Source: CBDESM01 sp965205165 (lineage in GTDB: Bacteria > Chloroflexota > Dehalococcoidia > Bin125). From it: a DNA stretch of 64,000 nucleotides. Made by a program: the position numbers and the translations under genes. Where the stretch lies: contig OZ242037.1 of the NCBI GenBank assembly GCA_965205165.1, positions 1,984,001 through 2,048,000 of the forward strand, in the 5' to 3' direction. Below, one piece after another: positions 10,201 through 22,200 of this stretch (position 1 is the stretch's first letter; each line of letters starts with the position of its first letter). The notes under the pieces are model-generated. The model saw only the letters and a list, made by a program, of their open reading frames with translations. It did not search any database and was not told the DNA's origin.

Positions 10201-13200
10201 GGCTGGAAATCCTTGTTGCTGTAGAAGTTTGGGGGGATGAAAGTGCTCCTTGACGACGAGTCGCCATGATGGTTCGCAGTGATCCAGATCTGGAAGCTGC
10301 CGACGGTCCTGTAGCTGCTGATGTCGCAGGAATAGCTGAACGACGTGTTGCCGAACGTTCCCATTGCGATCGTGCAATTCGGGCTGCCGTGGTGGATGCC
10401 GGCCCACACATTGGCGCTGTTGTACCGGGCGCAGCCGTCCGAGAAGCGGGAATTGTAACCGCACGTATTGACGTAGCGGACCTCGATTTGGAAGGTGGTG
10501 GTGGCGGACATGCTGTTGGCGTCGGTGGCCTTGAGCGTGATCGTCTGCGGGCTGGTGCCGCCGTTCGGGGTCGAGGTATTCGGGGTGCCGCTGATCGTGC
10601 GGGTGGTCGCGTCGAACGACATCCAGGCGGGCTCGTTTTCGAGCGTGTAGGTGATCGCGCCGCTGCCGCCCAGCGCCTCCGGCAGCACCTCCTGCGGAAT
10701 CGCCGTCCCCGTGTCGTAGGAGCGCGAGCCCCCGGTCGACCAGTCGGTGCGGAAGAAGGGCCCGCCGGCCTGGCTGATCGTCGCGGTGAAGCTGAGCGAG
10801 GCGGTGTCGCCGTCGGCGTCGGTCGCCGTGTAGGTCATCCTCTTCGATCCGTGCCCGATCGGCGCGCCGGTGATCACGCGGGCGCTGCTGAGCCGGACGC
10901 CCTCGGCGCCGCTGAGCGAGTAGGTGATCGGCGCGTTGCCGCCGGTCGCCGCGGGCAGCGCGGCCGCGGTCGCGATCGCCGTGCCCTGGGTCCAGCTCTT
11001 GGCCGAAATCGCGCTGCTGCCGAAGCCGGGGCTGACGTCGGCCGCGACGGCCATGTTGACGTTGAGTCGGGCGGTTTCGCCGTCGCGGTCGGTCGCCGTG
11101 TAGAAGGCGTCGTTGGCCGAGGAGACGTTGGAGGGGGTGCCGCCGAGCAGGCGGGTGGCGGAATCGAGCGTCACGCCGGCCGGCTCGTTGGTCAGCGTGT
11201 AAGTGATCGGCGGGTTGCCGCCGGTCGCCCGCGGCAGCGCCGCGAAGCCGCTGATCCGCTTGCCCGCCGCGAACCTGACCGGCCCGTAGCTCGCATCCGA
11301 GAGCGAGGGCGCGGAGTTCGCCGCGATCACGATGTTGAACGCGATCGTATCCGTGTCGTCGTCCCTGTCCGCCACGGTGTAGGTCATCGCCGTGCTGCCC
11401 AGCGCGGTCGGCGTGCCCGACAGCCGCCGCGTCGCCGCATTGAAGCTCATCCCCGCCGGCAGCGTGCAGGCCGGCGCTACGTCGGCGGTCTTGCAGAGCG
11501 TGTAGCTGACCGGCCCGTCGACCGGATCCGAGGAGTGCTCGGGCAGGATCAGATCGCCCGCGACGATGGCGCGGTTCACGGCGAAGGCCTGATCCGCCCC
11601 GTAGGTCGCGTCGTCGGCGGCGGAGAAGGCGACGTCGGCATCAGAGCCGGTCACGGTGATCGTGAAGTTGGCGGAGGCCGTATCGGTGTCGGTGTCCTTG
11701 GCCCGGTAGACCATCTGGTGTACGGCGGGCGCGGTCGGGGTGCCGCTGAGCTGGCGCGAATCGGCGTCCCATTCGAGCCCGGGCGGCTGCCAAGGCGTGT
11801 CCGGCGCGCTGCGCCTGGCGATCCAGTAGCTGACCGAGCCGTTGCCCGGCGAGGCCGAGCTTGCCGCCGGGAAGGTGAGCGCGCTCATCTCGGCCCCGCG
11901 CTCGACCGAGATCGCGCTGAGCGATGACGCCAGCGCCGGCAGCGCCAGGTCTTTGTCGGCCTCGACGGTGATCGTGATCCGCCCGCTCAGCTCGGCGCCG
12001 CCGTAGGCCGAATCGAAGGCGGCGTAGCGCAGCGGGTAGGTCCCGTTGGTCGTCGGGCTGCCGCTCAGGATCGCGGTGGCCTCGTTGAACGTCATGCCCG
12101 GCGGCAGCGCCCCGTCGATCAGGTAGAAGGACGCCCAGGTTTCCTTGGGCAGCTGCAGCGAGGCGCTGCGCGCCTGCCCGGAGGCGTAGGCCTCGTCGAA
12201 CTGCGAGCCGGCCCGCCCGCTCGAGAAGGCGCGCACCGTCCCGCGGGCGGCGATGGCCCACTGCGCCGTGAGCTGCGCCGTGTCGCCGCTGGTCTTCTGG
12301 TCCGCGTCGCTCGCGCTGTAGGTGATCGAGTAGCGCCCCGCGGCGTCGGCGACATCGCCCGTGACCTTGCGCGTCGCCGCATTGAGCGAGAGGCCGGAGG
12401 GCAGGCCGGAGATCGCGTATTCGATCTCCCCGTTGCCGCCGCTCGCCGCGGGCAGCAGGATCGGGAAGATGGTCTGCGGCGTGCCGCTGACGCCCCAGAA
12501 TTGCCAGGCGCGGATCGTCCCCGTGCCGAAGCTCGGCGCGGAATCGGCCTCGACCGCGACCGAGAAGTCGAGCGTGTCCTCGTCCCCGGCCGAGCGCCCG
12601 TCGGAGTCGGCGGCCTTGTAGGTGACGGTGACGGCGGCCGCGGCGGCCGGCGGGGTGCCGGAGAGCTTGCCGCCGGCGAGCGAGAGCCAGGCGGGCGCGT
12701 TGACCAGCGAGTAGATCAGCGCGCCGTCGCCGCCGCTCGCGGCCGGCAGCGCTTCCTCGTTCGCCGCGCTGATCGCGACGCCCGGCACGAAGAGGCGGTC
12801 GGGGATCGCCGCGTCCTGCGCGAACATCGGCGCGGAGTTGGCCGCCACGATGATCGTGAAGGTCAGTTCCGCCTGGTCGCCGTCGAGGTCGGTGGCGCGG
12901 AAGGTCGCGGTCGCGCCCTCCGCCGCGGTCAGCGTCGTCGGCGTCCCCGTCAGCACGCCGGTCGCGGAGTCGACGCTGATCCCGACGGGCGCGTTGTGCA
13001 GCGAGTAGACGTAGGGCGGGTTGCCGGCGGCCGGGGTCGCCAGCGCCTGCGTCTCGCTGATCGCGGAGTTGATCGTGAAGCGGCGGCTCGCGATCGTGGC
13101 CCCGTTGGCGAAGGCGGCGGCCACGTCGGCCGCGCAGGTGATGTCGAAGCTGTCGGTCGACCGCGCCCCGCGTCCGTCCTGCACGGTCGCCGTGTAGGTG

Positions 13201-16200
13201 ATCGTCCACGGCCCGCCGCCGCAATCGCCCGCCGCGATCGTGCCCGAGAGGACGCGGGTGCCCGCGCTGAAGCTCGCGCCGGTCGGCAGCGCGCTGGTCG
13301 AGTAGACGATCGTCCCGTGCGCGTATGCCACCGAGGGCAGCGTCCGGCTGAAGGCGTGGCCGGCGACCGCCGCCAGGTCGTCGACCGAGGGCGACGGCGG
13401 GTTGGGGAAGGTCGTGTTGATCGTGATCGTGTGGACCGCGTCGTCGGCCGCGATCTCGCGCGTATCGCCGTCCTTCGCGGTCCAGGTGATCGTCGTGGCC
13501 GCGTCGGCCGACGCGGTCGGGGTGCCCGTGATCGTGCCCGCCGTCGAGTTGTAGGTCAGCCAGCCCGGCAGCGGGTCGGGCGCGAGTTCGTAGGTCAGCG
13601 CGCCGTCGCCGCCCGTGGCGGAGGGCAGGGTGATCGTGGAGATCGCGGTGCCGACCACGGCGCTGATGGTCTGGGAGGCGCTGGCGAAGGCGGGCACCGC
13701 GTTGTCGGCGACCGTGATCGTGAAGCGCAGCGCGGCCGCATCGGAGGAATGCGCGTTGCCGTCCGCGTCGACCGCCGTGTAGACCATCTGGAACGTGCCG
13801 GCCGCCGTGGGCTTGCCGGAGAGGATGCGGCTGGTGGCGTCGAAGGCGAGGCCCGCGGGCAGGCCGCTGGCGTCGGACTGATCGAGACTGAGCGTGATCG
13901 CGCCGTTGCCGCCGCTCGCGGCCGGCAGGGTCAGGTTCGCGATCGCGATGTGGCGGATGTAGCTCTGGTTCGAGACCGTCGCGCTGAAGCTGGGCGGCAC
14001 GTCGCCCGCGGCCGGGCCGACCGTGATCGTGAAGCGCAGCGTCGCCGCATCGCCGTCGGCATCGGTCGCCTGGTAGACGGCGTTGGTGGAGCCGACCGCG
14101 TCGGGCGTGCCGCTGAGCGTGCGCGTCGCGCCGTTCCAGGCCAGGCCGCTGGGGATCGGGGCCAGCGTGTAGGCCAGCGGCGCGTTGCCCGTGTTCGCCG
14201 TTGCCCCCGGCAGCACCAGCGCCTGGATCTGCGTGCCCGACGTGTAGCTCTGGTTGGACAGCGAGGCCTGGCTGAAGGCCGGCATCGAATCGGCCGCGAC
14301 GGCGATCTGGAAGGAGACGGCGGCGGTGCCGCCCAGCGCGTTGATCGCGGCGTACTCGACCGTGGCCGTGCCGATGTCGCCCGCGGCCAGCGCGGTGGCG
14401 GTGGTCAGGCGCCGCGTCGCCGGATCGAAGGCGAACGCGGCCGGCAGGTTGCGCAGTTCGTAGGTCAGCGTCCCGTGCGCGTAGGCCGCCGCCGCCAGCT
14501 GGCGGTTCACGGTCTGCCCGACCACGAACGACAGGTTGCCGGGCGAGGGCGGCGCGGTCGGCGCCGGCAGGTCGACGATCAGCGTGAAGCGCAGCGTCCC
14601 CTCGTCGCTCGATGCCTCGTTGTTGTCCGCGTCGGCGGCTCGCAGCTCGAGGATGTAGTAGCCCTGCTGGTTGGCGTCGGCCGTGCCGGAGATTCTGCGG
14701 GAGGCGGCGGTGAAGGCGAGGCCGGACGGCAGCCTGCCGGCCAGCTCGTAGCTCAGCGTCCCGTTGCCGCCCGTCGCCGCGGGCAGCGTCAGCGTCTTGG
14801 CCGAGCCGACGGTGAAGGTGCGGTTGGCCTGGCTCACGCTGGTGCTGCCGAAGCCGGGCGGGGTGTCGGCGCTCACGATGATCCTGAACGTGGGCGCGTT
14901 GGTCGCCGCGTCGGAATCGGTGTCCCGCGCCGAGAGCGTGACATTCGTGGAGCCGAAGTTCGCGGGAGTGCCGCTGAGCATCCGCGTGGCCGGGTCGAGG
15001 ACGAGGCCCGGCACGGCCGGGGAGAAGGAGTAGGACAATATGCCGTTGCCGCCCGTCGCCGCGGGCAGCGTCACCGGCGTCATCGCCCGGTTGCGGATCA
15101 GCCAGAGGCCGCCGACGGACGTGCCCGGCGGGAACGCCGGCGTCGCATCCGGCCCCACCGTGAACTCGAATGTCAAGATGTCCTGCTGGGTGGTGCTGGG
15201 GTCTATGGCGTCGAGCCAGCCCTGCTTGGTGTAGCTCCCCGTCGCCGTGCCGCTCAGCGTGCGGGTGGCTGCGTTGAACGCGATGCCCGCCGGTGCGCCG
15301 CCGCGCCACCTGACGCGGTAGGTCAGGGTGCCCGTGCCGCCCGATGCGGCCGGCAGCTGCCAGCTCATCGCCGTGCCGGCCGCGAACCCGTTCCTCAGCG
15401 TCCCGTGCCGGATGGCGGAGGGGAACCGGACGAAGACGCTGCCCGCCGTACTGCCCGCATTGATCAGGACCTTGAGCGAATCTTTCTCGCCGTCGGCATC
15501 CTCGACTTCGTACTCCAGCGAGTACGAGCCTGCGGGCAGGGCCCCGCTCACCGTGCGGGTCCCGCTGTTGAAGCTGATCTCCGTCGGCAGCGCCCCGCCG
15601 CCGTCGGTTTCCAGCGAGTACGTGAGCGCCCCGTTGCCCTGCCAGTCGCCGCCCGCCGCCGGCAGCGCGATGCTGAACTGCTGGTTGGAGATGACGGACC
15701 TGGAGATGCTGCTGCGGTCGAGGAACCGCGGCGGGCCGTTGATCGTGATCTGGAAGCTGTAGCTCGCCGCATCCGACGCGCCGCGATCCCCGTCCCGGTC
15801 GTGCGCGGTGAAGCTGCCGGTGAACGTGCCCGATCCGCTCGGCCGGCAGGAGTAGGCGCGCCAGGTGAACTGCTCCCCGTTGGTCGCCGCCGTCGTCGCC
15901 GCCGCGGCCGACGCCGTGCAGGAATCCGCGCCCGGGAAGCCCGTGATCGCCGCGTCGTGGTCGTAGTCCGAGCCGAGGCTGTTGCCGGAGCCGGCCCGCG
16001 GCCAGGCGAAGTAGCGGGTCTGGGTGGAACCGGATCTGGCCGTCCAGGTACGGGCCGAGGGATTGGCCCGCTGGTCCGTGGTGCGCCCGCCGTTGGCCCC
16101 GAAGACCGGCGGTCCGGCCACGGTGATCGTGAAGCGGCGCGCCGCCTGGTCCGAGGCCGCCCGGTTCGAGTCGGAATCCGAGGCCGTGTAGGTCACCGTG

Positions 16201-19200
16201 AAGACGCCGCCCGCCCCGCTCGGCGTGCCGGAGATCGTGCGCGTCCCCGCCGTCCAGACGAGCCCGCCCGGCAGCCCGCTGACCGCGTAGCTCAGCGCCC
16301 CGTTGCCGCCCGTCGCCGCCGGCAGCACGATGTTGGTGATCGCCGTCCCGATGCTGGCGTAATGCGACGAGATGGTCGTGCCGGAGGGGAAGCCCGGCGC
16401 CGCGTCGCGCGCCCCGACCGTGACGTTGAAGCTGAGCGAGGCCTCGTCCCCCGAGCCGGTCACCTGATCCGCATCGGCCGCGCGCAGGGTGATCGAGGTG
16501 CTCGCCATCGAGCTCTGCGGCGTCCCGCTGAGCTGCCGCGTCGACTGATTGATGACGAGCCCCGGGATGGCGGGGTCGAGCCGGTAGGTCAGCGTGCCGT
16601 TGCCGCCGCTCGCCGCCGGCAGGGTCAGCGGCGCGATCGCCTTCCCCTGCGTCCAGCTCTGCGCGCTGATCGAAGCCCCGCCCGCGAAGGCGGGCGCCGT
16701 GTCGCTCGCGTCGATCGTCAGCGTGAACGTCCGCTCCGCGTGATCCCCGTCCGGGTCCGTCGCGCGGTAGGCGAGGTTGAATGTCCCCGATTCGGTCGGC
16801 GTGCCGCCCAGCGTGCGGGTCGAGGCGGTCCAGACCACCCCGCGCGGCAGCGTGCCGGTCACCGCGTAGGTCAGCGGCCGGTTGCCGCCCGTCGCCGGCG
16901 GCAGCACCGCCGAGGCGGCCGATCCGGTCACCCAGGTCCGATCCGGCGCGGCGTCCGCCGCCAGCGCGGGCGAGGAGTCGGCCGTGATCTTGATCGTGAA
17001 CGTCGCCGAATCGGCGTCGTAGCCCGATTCGGTCGAATCGGTCTCCGTGTTCGAGTCCGAGTCCGCGACCGTGTAGGTGATCGTCGCCGCGCTCACCGTG
17101 GTCGAGAGCGGCGTGCCGGAGATCGTGCGCGTGCCCGCGTTCCAGGCCAGCCCGCCGGGCAGATCCTCGTCGTTGATGTCGTAGCTCAGCGTCCCGTTGC
17201 CGCCGCTCGCCTCCGGCAGCGTGAAGGCCGCGACCCGGTGGCCGACCGCCCATTCCTGATCGGCGACCGGGTCGGCGCTGGCGAACATCGGGCGCGAATC
17301 GCCGCGCACGGTGATCGTGAAGGTGAGCTCGGCGACGTCCTTCGTGGCCCCGCTCGTCGCCGTGTTGCCGTCGGCGTCGCCGGCGCGGTAGGTGTGCGTG
17401 GTCTCGGCCTGGGCCCCCGTCGGCGCGCCGGTCAGCGCGCCCGTGGCCGTGTTCAAGGTCAAGCCGGGCACGGCCGGGCTCAGCGAGTAGACCGTCGTCC
17501 CGTTGCCGGCGGTCGAGACCGCGGGCAGGTTGATCGTGCCGATGTCGATCCCGACGTCGAAGGTGCGGTTGCCGATGCTCGCGCCCGCTGCGAACGCCGG
17601 CACCGCATCCGCCGCGACGATGATCTTGAACGTCATCGACGATTCATCGCTCGACGCCGTGTCGGAATCGTCGTCGCGCACCTTGTAGGTCATCGCCGCG
17701 CCGTTCGCGTCGGTCGCGGCCGTGGGCGTGCCCGTGATCTTCCGCGTCGAGGCGCTCCAGCTCAGCCCGTTGGGCAGGTCCGCCTCGTTGAGGATGTAGG
17801 TGCGGCCGATGTTGCCGCCCGCCCCGGCCGGCAGCGTGATGTCCGCCGGCGAGTTCTGGATCAGGTCGCTGATGTCCGACTGCGCGGTCGGGAACGTCGG
17901 CTTCACGTTGGCGACCGTGGTGAATTTGAAGGTGGTCGAGAGGCCGTCCCCGGCGGTCGTGTTGTTGTCGTTGTCGCGGACGCGGGCGGTGAAGGTCGGG
18001 CTGTCGCCGACGCTCGAGTGCGCCGTGCCGGTCAGCTGCCGCGTGCCGGCGTTGAACGAGAGCGCCGCGGGCAGGCCGTCGACGCTGTAGGTCAGCCCGT
18101 AGTTGCCGCCGCTCGCCGCCGGCACCGTGATCGTCGGGATGGCCAATCCGGCCACGAAGCGCCCCTGGGTCTGCAGGGTCGAGAGCGCGGACGTGAAGGT
18201 GCTGACCGCGTTGGCGCCGTACGCGGGCGCGGAGTTGGTCTGCACCTTGATCGTGAAGTTGATCGACGTCTTGTCGGACGCCGCGTTGTCCGAGTCGGCG
18301 TCCGTGACCGCGTAGGTCATGGCCGCCCCCGCCTGCACGGTGGTGGCGGACGGCGTGCCCGAGATGGTGCGCGCGCTGGAGCTCCAGACCAAGCCGTTGG
18401 GCAGGGCCGAGTCGTTCAATTCATAGGAGAGCGCGCCGTTGCCGCCCGTGCCGGCCGGAAGCTGCAGGCTGGCCGCCGTGCCCGTCACCCAGTTGTAGGT
18501 CGCCCCGCTGACCGTGTTCGAGGCGAGCGTCGGCTTGACGTTGCCCGCGACGGTGATCGTGAAGGTGAGCGAATCCTCGTCGCCCGATCCGGTCTTGCCG
18601 TCGCCGTCGGCCGCTTTGTAGGTCATCGCGTAGCTGCCGTTGGCGTTCGGCGTGCCGGAGAGGACTCGGGTGGGCGCGTTGAAGGCGAGCCCGCCGGGCA
18701 GCGTGCAGGCCGGCGGCGTGTCGGAGCTGAGGCAGAGCGAGTAGGTGCGCCCGTAGTTGCCGCCCGCCGCCTCGGGCAGCGTCTCGCTCGTCATCTGCAC
18801 GCCGTTGTCCAGGCTCAGGTTGGCGATCGTCTTGCGCGTCGCGCCGGCCCCGAAGCTCGGCGCCGACTCCGCCTGCACGTTGATCGTGAAGCTCAGCGAA
18901 TCCTCGTCGCTCGATCCGGTCGTATCGTCCGCGTCCGAGACGGTCACCGTGACGGTGTAGGGGCTGCTCGCGCTCGCGCCGGCGTTCGGCGTGCCCGTGA
19001 TCTGGCCGCTCGACGAGTTGATCACCAGCCCGTCCGGCAGCGTGCTGCCCGCGGAGTAGGCGAGATCGCCGTTGCCGCCGGTCGTTGACGGCATGTCGAT
19101 CGCCGTGATCGCCTGCCCCTCGACCGTGTTCTGGTCGCTGACCGAGCCGCTGCCGAAATCGGGCGCGGTGTCGGCCGCGACCTCGATCGTGAAGGTCAGC

Positions 19201-22200
19201 GAGACTTGGTCGCCCGCCGCGTTGTCCTTGTCGCTGTCCTTGGCCGTGTAGGTCACGCTCTTGGTTTCCGCCGTGGTCGGCGTGCCCGTAATCTTGGGCG
19301 GCTTGTCATTGCTCGCCACGAGGCCGACGGGCAGGTTGCTCACGCTGTACTGGATCGCCCCGTTGCCGCCGCTCGCCGCCGGCAGCTGCAAGTCGTTGAT
19401 CTGCGTGTTCTGGATGTACGCCTTGTTCGAGATCGAGGTGCCGACCGGGAACGCGGGCACGGTGTCGGCCACGATCGTGATGTCGAACGTGAGCTCCGAC
19501 TTGTCGGTATTGGCGGTGTTGTCGTCGGCGTCGATCACCGAGTACGTGATCGTCGTCGTGGCCGGCAGCGTCGCCGGCGGCGTCGGCACGTTCGGCGTGC
19601 CCGTGATCTTGAGCGACGATTCGGTGAACGAGAGGCCGTCCGGCAGCGCGCTGACCGCGTAATCGGGATCGCCGTTGCCGCCCGATGCCGAGGGCAGCTG
19701 CAGCTCGTCGATCTGCTGCGTGGCGATGTAGGTCTGGTTGGAGACGGACGAGGCGAATGCATGCTTCGTGTCGGCCGCGACGGTGATCGTGAAGCTGACG
19801 GTATCGACGTCCTTCTTCGAGCCGCTGGTCGCGGTGTTGCCGTCCGCGTCGGAGACGGTGACCGTCACCGAGTACTCGCCGCCGCTGACGGCGGCCGCCG
19901 TGCCGGCATCGGGCGCGCCCGTGATCTGGCCGGTGCTGGAGCTGATCGAGAGTCCGGAAGGCAGGCCGCTCGCGCCGTAGCTCAAGGTGCCGTTGCCGCC
20001 GCTGGCCGAAGGCATGTCGATCGCGGTGATCGTCTGGCCCTCGATCGCGTCCTGGTCGGAGACGCTGCCGCTGAACGACGGGACCGAGTCGGCCGCGACG
20101 CTGATCGTGAAGCTGAACGACGCCCGGTCGCTGTTGCGGGTGTCGCTGTCCGAGTCGCGCGCCGTCCAAGTGATCGTGGTGTTGCCGGTGCCGGTCGGGG
20201 TGCCGGAAATGGTGCGCGTCGCCGCCGCCCAGCTCAGTCCGGACGGCAGCGCGGTGGAGAGATCGGCGTAGACGATCGCGCCGTTGCCGCCGCTCGCGGC
20301 GGGCAGCACCAGGTTCATCATCGGCGAGTTCTGGGTCAGGTTCCGCGTGGTGCCCGAGAGCGTGGTCGACGAGAACGCCGGCGCCGTGTTGGCGACCACG
20401 GTGATGTCGAAGCTGAGCGTCGAGGCGTCGCCGGCCGCGTTGTTGGAGTCGGAGTCGTCGACTTTGTAGGTGACCGTGCTGGTCTCCGGCGGCGCTGTCG
20501 GCGTCGACGGGGAGCCGGTGATCCGCCGCGTGGTGCTGGAGAAGGCCAGGCCGTCGGGCAGGCCGCTGACGCTGTAGACGGGGTTGCCGTTGCCGCCGGA
20601 GGCGGAGGGCAGCTGGAGCGCGGTGATGGCCAGCGTCGCCACGTAGGTCTGGTTGCCGACGGCCGGCGTGGAGGCGAACACGTGCTTCGTGTCCGCCGCG
20701 ACGGTGATCGTGAACGTGCGGGTGTCGATGTCCTTGTTCGCGCCGCTGGCCGCCGTGTTGCCGTCGTTGTCGGCGACCGTCACCGTCACCGAGTACGCGC
20801 CGCCCGTCACCGCGGTCGAGGCGCCCGCGTCCGGATCGCCGGTGATCTGGCCGGTGGAAGTACTGATGCTCAAGCCCGCGGGCAGGCCGCTCGCGCTGTA
20901 GCTCAAGGTGCCGTTGCCGCCGCTGACGGAAGGCATATTGAGCGTGAAGGACTGCCCCTCGATCGCCGATTGCGCGGAGACCGCGGCGCTGAAGGTCGGG
21001 TGCGAGTCGTCCGCCACCGAGATAGTGAAGCTGAACGCGGCCTGGTCGGCGTTGGAAGTATCGGCATCGGAGTCCCTGGCCGTCCAGGTGATCGTCGTGT
21101 CGCCGGCCGCGGTCGGGGTGCCGCTGATCGTGCGCGTCGACGCCGTCCAAGTCAGCCCGGACGGCAGCGCGGTCGAGAGATCGGCGTAGATGATCGCGCC
21201 GTTGCCGCCGCTCGCGGCGGGCAGGACCAAGTTCGCGATCTGCGAGTTGCGGATGTAGTTCCGCGTCGTGCCCGAGAGCGTGGTCGAGGCGAACGCGGGC
21301 GCCGTGTCCTCGACCAGGTTGAGGCTGAAGCTGAGCGAAGCCTGGTCGCTGGTCCGATCGTCGTTGTCTGAATCCTTGACGGTGTAGGTGATCGCGTAGG
21401 GGTTCGCGCCGGCGGCGGTGCGCTCGGCCTCGGTCGGCGTGCCCGAGAGCACGCGGGTGGCGGTATCGAAGCTGAGGCTGGCCGGCGCGCCGCTGATCGA
21501 GAGCGAGAGGTCGCCGTTGCCGCTGCTGGCCGCCGGCAGGGTCAGCGAGAACGCCTGCGTCGCGATCTGGTCGATCGTGCTGCCCGCGATCGTGTTGGCC
21601 GCGATCGCGGGCCTGAGGTTGTCGTAGACCGTGATCGTGAACGAGAGCGTGTCCGCGTCCGTGCCGGCGCGGTTGATGTCCGCGTCGTGGACGGTGATCG
21701 TCACGCTGTAATCCGTGCCGCTGGCCGAGCCGGAGGTCGACGACGGGGTTCCCGTAATCGAGCCGGTGGAGGCGCTGATCACCAGGCCGGCCGGCAGGCC
21801 GCTGGCGGAGTAGGCGAGCGTTCCGTTGCCGCCCGTCGCGGCCGTCGGCGAGATCGCGGTGATCTGCTTGCCTTCGACGAAGTTGTCCTTGTCGGAGATC
21901 GTCTGGCTGCCGAAATCGGGCGCGGAATCGGCGGCCACGCTGATCCGGATCGTGATCTCGTCGGAATCCTTCAGCGCCCCCGTGGTCGCCGAGTTGCCGT
22001 CGGCGTCCTGCGCCCGATAAGTATGATCGGTCGCGCTCTGGCTGGTCGTGGGCGTGCCGCTGAGCACGCCGGTGGCCGTGTTGAGCGTGAGCCCGGGCAC
22101 CGCGGGCGAGAGCGAGTAGGCCGTCGCGCCGTTGCCCGCGGTTGCAACCGTGGGCAGCTGGACCGAGCCGATGGCGATGCCGACGTCGTAACTGAACGGC

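Noticed and set aside
12501..19088. Plus-strand open frame of 2195 codons opposite the giant gene (also 5565-10253, 1562 codons)
   Set aside because: The translations are Arg/Gly/Val/Asp-rich periodic shadows of the antisense Ig repeats with no domain motifs. In very GC-rich coding DNA, stop codons are rare in the antisense frames and long false frames are expected.
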